A stretch of 64,000 nt of DNA from Phycisphaera sp. (lineage in GTDB: Bacteria; Planctomycetota; Phycisphaerae; Phycisphaerales; UBA1924). Below, piece after piece: positions 43,658-52,647 of this stretch. Numbering within the stretch: the stretch's first letter is position 1; every line of letters starts with the position of its first letter. A model generated the notes under the pieces. The model made no database searches. It was given only the letters and a program-made list of their open reading frames with translations, and was not told the origin of the DNA. The DNA lies in assembly GCA_020639255.1 (NCBI GenBank), contig JACKGZ010000003.1:310001-374000 (forward strand), written 5' to 3'. The translations under genes were made by a program, and so were the position numbers.

Positions 43658-44569
43658 CTATCCCGGGTCGTCCTGCAACTCCATCAGTTCGCGGTCGTCG
43701 AGCCATTTCCCATCGCGGTAGTGGACCTTGGTCGGGTCCACCCCCATGCTCGGCGCAACCTCGGAAGGCTCGGGGTCCAGCAGCGATCTGCCGCGTCCAA
43801 CGGCCAATTCGGCTGACCACGATTTCTGTGTTCCGTGTAGGAGCAAGGACTCGTACGCGAGATAGGCCACAAAGGCAGCCCGGGAAATGACAGGTCCCGG
43901 ATTCCCTCTGCAGGTTGAACACAGGCGTCTGACCTGCCCGCCTTCGGCACGATCGGGTACGCCTCGCGCGTTGCCGCATTCCGGGCAAGGCCAGACCTGC
44001 GCATCGTGCTGGATCGCAGACGTCGAGGCTTCATTTCCGGGTCGGTCAAGTATGTCGCGAGTTTCATCGAGGAGGGCGATCACTCGTGGATCGTCGAAGC
44101 GTTCCCGTGCCAACGAGCCGTCGCCCGAGAGCGCCAGTCCGATGGCCTCAGACAGGAGCAAGGCCGACTCGTTCGGAGTATCTGCCGACGGCGCGGCATC
44201 CCATCGGCGAGCCGCATATCGCTCGTCGAGACGACCGGCGAGCGCCCGCAGCCATCTCTTCCGATTCTCAGTCGACTCGAGATCGGCGAGGCCGAGGCAC
44301 GCGCTCGCAGCCAATGGGTACTCCGCCTCGCCTGTGCTCTCACTCTGCGATCTCTGAGCGAGGGCGAGCGCAAGCACGTAGAGCCGTCGCGCGAGCTGAA
44401 TATCCTCAACACCTTTGGCTTGACCCGCTACGTCCTCAGCGAGCACAAAGTAGCCGTTCGGATCCGTTGGCGAGAGCGATTCGAGCCTTCGTTCGAATTC
44501 TCCTTGTGCACTTGCATTCACGGCCAGTGCGATAGTCAGCAGTGCTACACAAGCAATTCGGACGATCAT
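43658..44569 (-). CDS. Secreted protein with a four-Cys zinc ribbon, last gene of the ExbBD/VWA operon
   Basis: A 303-aa protein of no known family. The signal peptide is clear (MIVRIACVALLTIALAVNASAQG). Residues 25-180 look like helical repeats. A zinc ribbon follows: CPEC at 195-198 and CSTC at 217-220, both preceded by short turns (VWPCPECGN, RLCSTCRGN), and the C-terminus has YRDGKWLDDREL. A zinc ribbon in an exported protein is unusual. The ATG overlaps the stop of the 920-aa protein by 4 nt, so the two are coupled. Its place at the operon end suggests an extracytoplasmic adaptor. Confidence 0.72.
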   Translation of the reverse strand: MIVRIACVALLTIALAVNASAQGEFERRLESLSPTDPNGYFVLAEDVAGQAKGVEDIQLARRLYVLALALAQRSQSESTGEAEYPLAASACLGLADLESTENRKRWLRALAGRLDERYAARRWDAAPSADTPNESALLLSEAIGLALSGDGSLARERFDDPRVIALLDETRDILDRPGNEASTSAIQHDAQVWPCPECGNARGVPDRAEGGQVRRLCSTCRGNPGPVISRAAFVAYLAYESLLLHGTQKSWSAELAVGRGRSLLDPEPSEVAPSMGVDPTKVHYRDGKWLDDRELMELQDDPG

Positions 44570-47328
44570 GACACACTCCTACCAAGACGGAGTCTCCATA
44601 GTTTGACAGCTGCGGTTTCGGTCGCTGTTATCTGTTCCAATATGTTCTTGGAAGAGCGTCGTGCCTGGGCCAGTTCCGATTGGATGCTTTCGACCTCGTC
44701 GCGCATGCCCGGATTCTCGGCGATCACAAGGATGGCCATGCATTCAACCGCGGTGACCTGGTGAGCCGCGAATTGGTCGAGTGAGCCTTCGGCAAGCAAC
44801 AAACGCCCGACGCTTCGATGGTCAAGATCTTCGAGATCAGACAACAGCGACATCTCTTCGACTTCCTGCTCGGCAAGCCTGCGCCACATCGAAGAGAGCT
44901 CGGATGCCGACTGTGCGAGATCTATCGCATCGGATCCTTGACTGGAAGCGGCCGTGCCGCCGAGCCTGATTCCGTAGCTTTCGTTGAGCAGGTTCGCGAG
45001 AGAATCAACGATCTGTCCTTCTCCGATTCCTGCAAGCCTGCGGAGCAACTCGTCCACGCACGCCTGCCTGGCGCGAGCACTCCAGGCAGGCGACTTGACC
45101 GAAGGCAGGCGCGTATACGCAACAACTTCGATGAGCTCGCTGCTCGACTCAATCTTCGGGATCCGAGGGAGATACTCAAGAATACCGTTGAGTATCGCGG
45201 GGCTATCCGCGTAGAGCCGCACGACTTCACGGGCCTGCGCGCGAACGGTTGCCGGCGTGCCGAGAAATGCATCACGAACGATCACTTCGGCGGCGACGGG
45301 ACCGAGCGTTCTCTTGTTCCGAGCGAGTTCACCGAGCAAAGCCTGCCGGATTGGGATGTTCTGCTTGGCATCGATGTATTTGACTGCCCACTCGTCAGCG
45401 TTCGTTCCACCGAGATAGTCGACCGGCTCGGGGTCGCTGTTCGAAATAAGTTGATCTACGTCACCAGTGAGATTCGCAAGCGTGCTTTCGGCGAGTTTGC
45501 GATCGCCCCAAAGCGTGGCACGCGCGGCGGCCGAAAGGCGGCTCAGAATGACCGCACGCGCCACGATCTCCGCTGGTTTCCGAGGCTGGGATCTTGCGAG
45601 CTGCTGATCGGCAATGCTCATCCAAGAGGCGACTGCTTCGACTGATTCCGCATCTTTCCCAAGGAGAACCGACTCGAGCCTAGACCGGAGCGTTCCTCTC
45701 TCCGCCTCGCCCATTCCGACCGGAGGGATCAGGCTTTCATCGATGCCATCGGCGCGAGAGCGAGCGATGAGTGGTCGCATGACAACCGTGAGATCGCTGG
45801 TCGTCACACGGCTGTTGGCAAACCAATCGAGTAGCCGTTTGGATACTTGATTGCCGCGATCCAGCTTGATTGCCGATGCAAGCGATTCGAGGGATTGAAA
45901 GACAGGACGCGACTGGCTCGGGTCTTCGCTCGTGAGCATGACCTGCTCGATCGCATCAAGGACTGCGGCGGTGTATGTATCGTCCCCGGCAGTCGTCACA
46001 GCGGCAAGTTGCTCGAGCCACACTCGCCAGACTCGATCGGACTCGCTCGTGGCCGCGAGCTTTGTAGCCGATTCATTCAATGCCAAGAGTACCGCGTCAT
46101 CGAAACTCTGACCGGTTCCGCTTGCCGCCTGCCCGAGCGCCGCGGTCAGCCTACCGATGATCGCAGAATCAATCGATGTCGGGAGATTGCGTTCCATCGA
46201 GAGCCGCGACATGGTCGCGACGCTCATGACCCACGCACGGAATCCCTCCGGTTCATTCGAAAATGATCGCATCGAAGCGCCGATCACATCGAGTATCGCC
46301 TGAGCGTTGCCTGGATTTGCAGAGTTGCGGTAGAGCAGTTCCAAAAGCGCATCGTGCACGGCACCGATCTGATCAGCACTCAGACTCGTCCATTCTCGCG
46401 AGAACGACTCATAGGCTGTTCGGAACTGTGTCAGTTCAGCATCGCCGAATACGCGATTGTCGCTCGCGAGCTGGCTGATACGCCGGGTTGCATCACGTGG
46501 GGTCATCCGCGTCGGTATCGTTTCTGGGATCACCGACGCGGTTGGAGCTTGGCTTGGCGCTGACTCGCTGGTTGCAGCGGTCGCTCCATCGGGAACATTT
46601 CTACGCTGATCAGCATCGCTTGAGGTCAGACGTACCCATATCAGGACGAGCGACACGAGCGTAATGGATCCGATGACCCACGGCGCCAGTCGAGCACCGA
46701 TGGATGCTTTACCTGCAAGTCCGATGTGTGATGCAGCGAGCACGGAACCAATCCGTGGAGATTCTGTAGTTTCCGCATCCGAAGCAGGCGCCGAACGTGC
46801 TATTCGAGTCGCACTCCTCATCGGATTGGCGAGAACGCTCGAGATCACTTCGGGGATCTCGTGTGAGGCGATCCCTCTGGCGTGAGCAAGCATCGCAAGA
46901 CGCCGCATGGCGGTCGCATTCCAGCCTCCATTTGCAGCGACAACAAGCAACACATCGTGCGAGAGCGGGTGGACGATCGGCTCTGACGATTCGCGAACTC
47001 CTTCCTCGGCGTGAATCGTTGGAGATGGAATCTCCGGAACAGGCTCAGGGAGAAGTTGTGACTCGTCATTCCCCGAAGTCGTGAGAAGGAGCTTCTGGAG
47101 CTGTGGGTCCAGGAGCTGCGCCGCTGCTGCGTGCAGTGCGAGTCTGATTTCATTGGCTTCTGGTGTTTGGCCACGCGCGTGTCCAGCGATGGCCGACATG
47201 CGCGTTCCCAGGGCCTGCAACACTTCGTTGTCGGCGACAGGCCTCCGCGGCAAGCCGAGGAGTGCAAACGGATCCGCCCCGACTGAAATTCCGAAATACG
47301 TCTCGCTGGGATCGCCACGGTGACTCAT
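44566..47328 (-). CDS. Large one-helix membrane protein with J-like N-terminal domain
   Basis: A 920-aa protein. Residues 10-80 (YFGISVGADPFALLGLPRRP...VLQALGTRMSAI...IRLALHAAAAQLLDP) have a three-helix pattern resembling a J-like domain without HPD. Residues 120-180 form a second small domain (WNATAMRRLAMLAHARGIASHEIPEVI). One helix at about 215-233 (APWVIGSITLVSLVLIWVRL) puts the long C-terminal ~690 residues outside; these are helical and repeat-like with no named family. It is probably a structural or adaptor partner of the ExbB/ExbD/VWA proteins. Both ends overlap neighbours by 4 nt (ATGA). Confidence 0.72.
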   Translation of the reverse strand: MSHRGDPSETYFGISVGADPFALLGLPRRPVADNEVLQALGTRMSAIAGHARGQTPEANEIRLALHAAAAQLLDPQLQKLLLTTSGNDESQLLPEPVPEIPSPTIHAEEGVRESSEPIVHPLSHDVLLVVAANGGWNATAMRRLAMLAHARGIASHEIPEVISSVLANPMRSATRIARSAPASDAETTESPRIGSVLAASHIGLAGKASIGARLAPWVIGSITLVSLVLIWVRLTSSDADQRRNVPDGATAATSESAPSQAPTASVIPETIPTRMTPRDATRRISQLASDNRVFGDAELTQFRTAYESFSREWTSLSADQIGAVHDALLELLYRNSANPGNAQAILDVIGASMRSFSNEPEGFRAWVMSVATMSRLSMERNLPTSIDSAIIGRLTAALGQAASGTGQSFDDAVLLALNESATKLAATSESDRVWRVWLEQLAAVTTAGDDTYTAAVLDAIEQVMLTSEDPSQSRPVFQSLESLASAIKLDRGNQVSKRLLDWFANSRVTTSDLTVVMRPLIARSRADGIDESLIPPVGMGEAERGTLRSRLESVLLGKDAESVEAVASWMSIADQQLARSQPRKPAEIVARAVILSRLSAAARATLWGDRKLAESTLANLTGDVDQLISNSDPEPVDYLGGTNADEWAVKYIDAKQNIPIRQALLGELARNKRTLGPVAAEVIVRDAFLGTPATVRAQAREVVRLYADSPAILNGILEYLPRIPKIESSSELIEVVAYTRLPSVKSPAWSARARQACVDELLRRLAGIGEGQIVDSLANLLNESYGIRLGGTAASSQGSDAIDLAQSASELSSMWRRLAEQEVEEMSLLSDLEDLDHRSVGRLLLAEGSLDQFAAHQVTAVECMAILVIAENPGMRDEVESIQSELAQARRSSKNILEQITATETAAVKLWRLRLGRSVS

Positions 47329-49967
47329 CGGGCCACCTCGACATTCAGCGATCGCGCGAGCTCACGGAATCGCTCGTTCCAAGGCGACGGGCCAAGATCT
47401 GGATACAAAGTGATGTGCTGGCGCATCGCGGTCCGCGCAGCCTCAGAATCGCTGGAGAATAATAGGCGAATCGATTCGTAGCGAGCCTCGTACCAATCGC
47501 TTTCTTCTGGATCAAGGCCGGCGACCAACCGGCGCCATATCTCAAGCGCTTCGCCGTTTCTGTTCGCCCGTTCGAGCAGCCTGGCTTGCCTTTTGAGCAC
47601 AGGACCAGAAGCAGCACCAGACTGGATAAGCCGCTCATTAAATGCGATCGCGCTCTCAAGCATCGACGGATCGCGTTCGAGTTCCCAGATTGCGCCGGCG
47701 GCCTGAGCAGAAGTTTCGAGCACACCGAGCAAGACTTTCTGCTGCGACGTTGAGTCGCTGAACTGCTCGATGACGCCTTTGCCTTGTCTTACGATCTCTT
47801 TCGCCGCGGCGATATCAGAGGGATTGTCGATCCATTGTGCAACAGCATCCCTGTACAGAATCCGCTGAGCAGAAGCGAGGAAGCCTCCGTCGAGACGCTC
47901 AACCTCTGTAAACCATCGATCCACTGCTGAATGATCTCGTTGTGCGGAGGCGATTTGGAGCCTGCGAAATGCAATTTCGGGCGCAAGATCTTGCGTGTCG
48001 ATCGATGCAAAGCTCGCCACACGATCGAGGGTATCGAGAGCGAAGGTCGCCCTTTCGATATCCGCGGGCGTCGTCCCGAGCGATGCATCGGCGACCTGCC
48101 TGGCCCGAAGCAGAATGCTTTCAGATGCTCGCGTCGCGAGTTCGACGTCGCCAGAACGAACCTCCAGAAGCTCTTGGCGTATGAGCTGCGAGGCGACCTC
48201 CACAAATCGTTGAGCGGCGAAAGTCCGCCGTGAGCCCGGTGCTTGTCGATACATCTTGTAGAGCAGCTGCGAAGCCTGCCGCCTCGCTGCGAGAAAGTTC
48301 GGCGATGTGGGCTGAATCGATAGCAATATCTCAACAGCCTCATCGTCAGGCAGCAATCCTGTACTCGAAGGCCGCATGAGCAGCCGGGCGGCACGATCGG
48401 TGCCTGCGTACACGCTCAGATAGAGCGTCGCAAGCTGATCCCGACGCGGCTTGAGTGTTTCGTCGCCCGATTCGACTGAATCATCGAGCGCAACGACGGC
48501 AAGCCAATGCGCAGCTTCGGCCTGATCCGGCGATTCCGCTTCACCGATCGCTCGTTCGAGAATGTCCACACACAGCACGGTATCGCCGGAGAGATAGAAC
48601 GCAGAACCGGCCGAAGTCATTGCACGCACACGCTCGGCTTCATGGAGCGAAGCATCGGGCTCGTCAACGGATGCGAGGAGTTGCGTGGCGGCGCTCCTAT
48701 ACATTGCAGCGATCGCCGGATCGGCAACGGGCCCTTCCCCAGTGTCGCCCGCAGCTTCACGAGCACGCAATGCCGCGTCCATCGCAAGAAGACCCTTCAC
48801 ATACAGCACAACGAATCCGTGATCGCCGAGTGACTCCGTCCCGAATGCACGCACGAGCTCGAGCACATGTCCAACTTCACCCTCGGCGACCAGATCCGAG
48901 AGGCCAGTGTCAGACAGCCGTCGTATGAGCTCCCGGCTGCGTCCGCGCCCTTCCGGACCCGAGAGAGCCTCCATACACGTCACGACAAGGATTCGCGCCT
49001 TGATAGGATCGAGCTCGCCGCCCGATGTGCGGAGGCGTCGAATAATAAGTTCAAGATCCGCCCACATCCCCGCCTTCGCGAGAACATAGATCCTTCGGTC
49101 AACGATCTGATCGCGAACTTCCTGGGCCACATCGGTGCTTCGCTCGACCGCATCGAGCCACGCGACAGCTTCCACCGATCGGCCCTGGAGCGAGCAAGCG
49201 AGCGCGGCGCCGATCGCCGATCTGGCAACATGCTCGTATCGAAGCAATCCCGGCTGGAGGCGGTCGTACGAGGCCTCGTCACCCTCGCGCGCATTAAGCA
49301 GCCATCCGAAATGTCGCAGTGCGCGTCCGGCTCGCGCTGTGTCACCTGTAATCAGTGCGAGGTAGTACTCGCTCCAGCCTGCGTAGTAGAACCCGAGCGA
49401 CCGGCTCTGTCTCGAACGTGCGAGCGCGGCGGTCACCTCCTGCTCGGCGTCTTCGTCTAGCCGCTCGGTCAATCGCTTTTCGAGCCGCTGAGATGTGAGG
49501 TGCGCCGCCTGTGCGATCTCCAGAAATGTCGTCGAGGTGTCTCTCAGCACCCGCTCCGCCTGCGCAACTTCTTGTTCGGTTGCCATGCGGAGTCTGAACC
49601 GCTCGGCGATCGCTTCCGCTCGCATGTAGGCGGCTTTCGAGAGGTTGATCCTGAGTTCGGGCGAGTCGGCCTCGGGTACAAGCCTGAGCAGGTTGGAAGC
49701 TCGCTCGGACCAGAACCTGCGGTCATTCTCGGTGGCCGACTGATCGAGCAAGCGGACATAGAGCTGGCCGAGTTCCTGAGCGGTTTCTGTTCTCGTATCG
49801 CCTGACTGAGTTGACAGTTCTTCGACAAGATGCTCCGCGAGAAGGTCGTCCATCCCGCGATCGCTGAGATATTGCTCGATGCTGACAGGCTCGGACTGCG
49901 CACCGGCCATGCCTTGCAAGAGCAGGAGCACAAAGATCAATATGTGCTTCTTACTTCTGAGTGACAT
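47325..49967 (-). CDS. Large secreted helical-repeat (TPR-like) protein
   Basis: An 880-aa exported protein: the signal peptide is MSLRSKKHILIFVLLLLQGMAGAQ. The mature chain is almost all helical, with repeated pairs of about 34-40 residues (ALACSLQGRSVEAVAWLDAVE, AEAAHWLAVVALDDS, LLERANRNGEALEIWRRLVAG) that look like degenerate TPRs. Such repeats usually hold partner proteins. It overlaps the upstream ExbD gene by 17 nt, the only junction in the operon that is not exactly 4 nt, and the downstream gene by 4 nt. GC is lower (about 58%) than in the flanking housekeeping genes. Inferred role: periplasmic scaffold of the ExbB/ExbD machine. Confidence 0.78.
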   Translation of the reverse strand: MSLRSKKHILIFVLLLLQGMAGAQSEPVSIEQYLSDRGMDDLLAEHLVEELSTQSGDTRTETAQELGQLYVRLLDQSATENDRRFWSERASNLLRLVPEADSPELRINLSKAAYMRAEAIAERFRLRMATEQEVAQAERVLRDTSTTFLEIAQAAHLTSQRLEKRLTERLDEDAEQEVTAALARSRQSRSLGFYYAGWSEYYLALITGDTARAGRALRHFGWLLNAREGDEASYDRLQPGLLRYEHVARSAIGAALACSLQGRSVEAVAWLDAVERSTDVAQEVRDQIVDRRIYVLAKAGMWADLELIIRRLRTSGGELDPIKARILVVTCMEALSGPEGRGRSRELIRRLSDTGLSDLVAEGEVGHVLELVRAFGTESLGDHGFVVLYVKGLLAMDAALRAREAAGDTGEGPVADPAIAAMYRSAATQLLASVDEPDASLHEAERVRAMTSAGSAFYLSGDTVLCVDILERAIGEAESPDQAEAAHWLAVVALDDSVESGDETLKPRRDQLATLYLSVYAGTDRAARLLMRPSSTGLLPDDEAVEILLSIQPTSPNFLAARRQASQLLYKMYRQAPGSRRTFAAQRFVEVASQLIRQELLEVRSGDVELATRASESILLRARQVADASLGTTPADIERATFALDTLDRVASFASIDTQDLAPEIAFRRLQIASAQRDHSAVDRWFTEVERLDGGFLASAQRILYRDAVAQWIDNPSDIAAAKEIVRQGKGVIEQFSDSTSQQKVLLGVLETSAQAAGAIWELERDPSMLESAIAFNERLIQSGAASGPVLKRQARLLERANRNGEALEIWRRLVAGLDPEESDWYEARYESIRLLFSSDSEAARTAMRQHITLYPDLGPSPWNERFRELARSLNVEVAR

Positions 49968-50364
49968 AGGTCAGCTTCTCATACCCGGCATCGTGACAGG
50001 CCTGAAGGGCTGCGGCCGCGGCCCAGACAGGCGCGTCGTCGTTGACTCGCAGGAATACCCCTGCTTCCTTGGGAAGCTCCGACAACACATCGACGAGTTC
50101 CTGCCTGGAATGCAGCACTCTCGCTCCCACTTTGTACGATACACCGCCATCGCTCCGCTGCACCTCGATATACTGCGGCTGCAGATCCGTTGATGATGCC
50201 TGAGAGCTTTCTTGACGCAACGCCGCAGCGAGTTCGTCTTCGGGCTGAGCGATCGTCGCAGAAACAACAAAGTACACCAGGAGCAGGAAGAACACATCGA
50301 TCATGCCGATCAGCGGCAGACGGACAGGCTTGCGGGTCGTAGCGCCGGGCTGGGCGAATTTCAT
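49951..50364 (-). CDS. ExbD/TolR-family protein (second copy)
   Basis: A 137-aa biopolymer-transport protein. A short basic N-terminus is followed by one helix with the conserved proton-conducting Asp23 (LPLIGMIDVFFLLLVYFVV), then a ~95-residue periplasmic domain. ExbD dimers sit in the ExbB pore and turn proton flow into motion in the periplasm. It differs from the neighbour ExbD at 50361-50777 in both helix and periplasmic part, so the complex may use a heterodimer. ATG overlaps the upstream stop by 4 nt. Confidence 0.86.
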   Translation of the reverse strand: MKFAQPGATTRKPVRLPLIGMIDVFFLLLVYFVVSATIAQPEDELAAALRQESSQASSTDLQPQYIEVQRSDGGVSYKVGARVLHSRQELVDVLSELPKEAGVFLRVNDDAPVWAAAAALQACHDAGYEKLTYVTQK

Positions 50365-50777
50365 CCCTCACCCCCGTCCGATGGGTTCGTTGCGATCCTG
50401 TATGCACGAACACCCGCCCGGGACAATTTCGCGCAGAGCCGGTTGAGATGCACAGCCTGACCTGTACGCTCGGGACGGATCAAGACCTGTGTGTCGGCGT
50501 TGCCGTGCAGCAATTCTGCACTCACCATCGCGAGGAATGAATCCATCGAGATCGACTCGCCTTCGAGGCGGATCGACCCGTCGGCGAGAAGATCGACGAC
50601 GATGTCACCCGAGGTGTCAATCTCGATCTTCTGGCCTTGCTGCTTCGGGAGTTCGAGCTGAGTGCGGATGGATTGCGAGAACTGCGACGTCACGAGGAAA
50701 AAGATAATGAGCAACATGACCACGTCGATCATGGGCGTCATATCAAAGCCATCTTCGACGTGACCCTCGCGCTTCAT
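50361..50777 (-). CDS. ExbD/TolR-family protein (first copy)
   Basis: A 138-aa protein with the canonical ExbD start: GFDMTPMIDVVMLLIIFFLVTS, with the essential Asp18 in the helix, followed by the typical periplasmic strand order (LELPKQQGQ...IVVDLLADGSIRLEGESI...QVLIRPERTGQAVHL). It is the ordinary partner of the ExbB gene directly upstream, which it overlaps by 4 nt. It is followed by a divergent second ExbD. Confidence 0.9.
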   Translation of the reverse strand: MKREGHVEDGFDMTPMIDVVMLLIIFFLVTSQFSQSIRTQLELPKQQGQKIEIDTSGDIVVDLLADGSIRLEGESISMDSFLAMVSAELLHGNADTQVLIRPERTGQAVHLNRLCAKLSRAGVRAYRIATNPSDGGEG

Positions 50778-51544
50778 GCTCTAGGTGCACCGGTTGGGGC
50801 GACGGCTGGCCTTCGCACGGGTTGCTGTGGTGCCTGGCCACGCTGAGCATTCGACTGATGGCTCTCGACGAGGCCGAGCAGCTCTTCGGTCATGACCGCG
50901 ACCTCGCTTGTGACCGAATCGATGCGGTTGCGGAAGAAGACGAGGGCAGCCGAGACAGGGATCGCCACGACGAGACCGAGCACAGTGGTGATCAGTGCGA
51001 CGGCGATACTGCTCGCGAGTTCGTCGGGTTTGGCGAAACCGCCACTGGAACTGCCCAGCGTATTGAAGGCCCCCACCATGCCGAGCACCGTGCCGAGCAG
51101 GCCGAGCATCGGCGCCACGGTCACGATCAGCGAGAGGCCTTCGGTGCTGCGGTAGAGCCGCCCGACCTGATCGCGTCCCGATTCTTCGAGCGCGCCGCGG
51201 AACTCGAGCAGTCCGAACGGCGAGCGGGCGCAGCGTGTGAGCGCCGTTCCGATGACGCGTGTCAGGAAGCTGTCGTGACTCTCCGAGTCGCAATACGCGC
51301 GGGCGTTGTCGAGCTCTCGGCGTGTCAGCAGATCGCGCAGCCTCTCGAACTGCTCCGTCGGCGCGAGCTTGACGAGCCGGATCTGGATCGAGTGCATCAC
51401 AACCAGTGCGACCGCCGCGAACGAGAGCAGGATGATGATCAGCCCGATCGGCCCGCCCGAAGCGATGTGCTGGAGGATCGACTTGCCACCGCCGTCGGCC
51501 TGTGCCAACACGAGCAGGTCCGAGTGAAAGCCTTGAAAAGTCAT
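50774..51544 (-). CDS. ExbB/TolQ/MotA-type proton channel
   Basis: A 256-aa inner-membrane protein; the start at 51544 has AGGAGG 5 nt upstream. Three membrane segments fit the ExbB plan: about 25-50 (GGPIGLIIILLSFAAVALVVMH), about 140-160 (LIVTVAPMLGLLGTVLGMVGAF) and about 175-195 (LASSIAVALITTVLGLVVAIPVSAAL); the APMLGLLGTVLGMV and AVALITTVLGLVVAIP blocks are the family signature. With ExbD it forms the stator that uses the proton gradient. There is no TonB gene nearby, so the driven partner is probably one of the other operon proteins. Confidence 0.92.
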   Translation of the reverse strand: MTFQGFHSDLLVLAQADGGGKSILQHIASGGPIGLIIILLSFAAVALVVMHSIQIRLVKLAPTEQFERLRDLLTRRELDNARAYCDSESHDSFLTRVIGTALTRCARSPFGLLEFRGALEESGRDQVGRLYRSTEGLSLIVTVAPMLGLLGTVLGMVGAFNTLGSSSGGFAKPDELASSIAVALITTVLGLVVAIPVSAALVFFRNRIDSVTSEVAVMTEELLGLVESHQSNAQRGQAPQQPVRRPAVAPTGAPRA

Positions 51545-52647
51545 GCATCCTCCTCGCTTGGCGCGGCCGGTGTGCTCTGATTCTGATACTGCTTGATCAG
51601 CTCTCGAACGATGGGATGATCGATTGAAGCGTGGTGCCTGTACTCGCGAGCGAGTTCGCCTGCGAGCGTCACTGCTGCGTCGCTCCGCCCCATCTCTGCG
51701 AGCCGGATCGATGCCTTTGCGAGACAGACGCCTGCGAGATACGGCTGCGACTGTGCGTACTGGGCCGGCACATAGAGCAATTGCACAACGCCCAGCCGTG
51801 ACTCGTGCGTGTCGTCCTCGGCCAGCAGTGAGAGCCCGATCGCGGCATGGATCCACGCCTGCTGCCAATCTGGCAAATCTTGCTCGAGCCTCGCTTTCAA
51901 TGATTGGCGAGCACTCGCGCGTTCACGCTCGTTCCCGAGACGGGCAACGACGATCTCATGGACGAGTTTGACACCCTCGTCGACGGGTGTTATCTCGGGC
52001 AGCGCCGACTGTCCGCTGATCTCATACAGCGCCGCCGCCGTGTAGAGCTCCGCGAGTTGCCTCGCTCGTCCTCGCGAGTCCCACTTCGAGAAGTCATCCC
52101 ATGCAACCGAAGTGACAGCCGATGCGAGTCCGGCCTCGTTGCCCCAAATAGGCGGAAGTGCCGGATACAGCGCGGTGCGTTCATCGAGCACATTGCTCGT
52201 CACTTCAACTGAATTGTTCAAGACGAGCGTGAGATACGGCTCGATTGCGAGCGCCTGTGCCCCGCGAGCAACGCGACAGGTCAGAAGCCCCTCAGAAACC
52301 GCGATCGCGGTCGGGCCCTTGTGGCCCGCGAGGCGTTCGAAAGCCTTCTCAAGCAATGGCTCTGCCGCGACCCGATCGCCGCGCCCGAGCCTCGCGAGCC
52401 CACGCCATGCATTATCTGCATCGGCGAGATACTCCACAGCCGAAGCCGACGCCTGCCCACCGATGGCCCTGACTTCGTGCCACCCGAGAGATCTTTCGCC
52501 GTTAGCCGATTTCAATACAACCGCGTCGATGCTCACTTTGACATCGTCCGCCTGAATCACCTGACCTGTGCGGAGTGTGACGATACCCGGCTCGGCACTG
52601 GCTAATGCTGCGGTTGTCATCAAGATGGAAAGAGCGAACAGCTTCAT
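51541..52647 (-). CDS. Secreted protein with SH3-like N-terminus and helical repeats
   Basis: A 368-aa exported protein: signal peptide MKLFALSILMTTAALASA, then a small beta domain (GIVTLRTGQVIQADDVKVSIDAVVLKSANGERSLGWHEVRAI, about 21-63) of the SH3-like type common at the N-termini of planctomycete secreted proteins, then helical TPR-like repeats (WRGLARLGRGDRVAAEPLLEKAFERL). No known catalytic motif. Coupled by 4-nt overlaps to the VWA gene upstream and to ExbB downstream. Likely a periplasmic partner of the complex. Confidence 0.75.
   Translation of the reverse strand: MKLFALSILMTTAALASAEPGIVTLRTGQVIQADDVKVSIDAVVLKSANGERSLGWHEVRAIGGQASASAVEYLADADNAWRGLARLGRGDRVAAEPLLEKAFERLAGHKGPTAIAVSEGLLTCRVARGAQALAIEPYLTLVLNNSVEVTSNVLDERTALYPALPPIWGNEAGLASAVTSVAWDDFSKWDSRGRARQLAELYTAAALYEISGQSALPEITPVDEGVKLVHEIVVARLGNERERASARQSLKARLEQDLPDWQQAWIHAAIGLSLLAEDDTHESRLGVVQLLYVPAQYAQSQPYLAGVCLAKASIRLAEMGRSDAAVTLAGELAREYRHHASIDHPIVRELIKQYQNQSTPAAPSEEDA

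Noticed and set aside
43248..43988. A longer N-terminus for the tRNA-binding protein (246 aa)
   Set aside because: The extra part reads antisense to the zinc-ribbon protein gene region and is Arg/Cys-rich without similarity; the OB-fold domain starts right after ATG at 43628.
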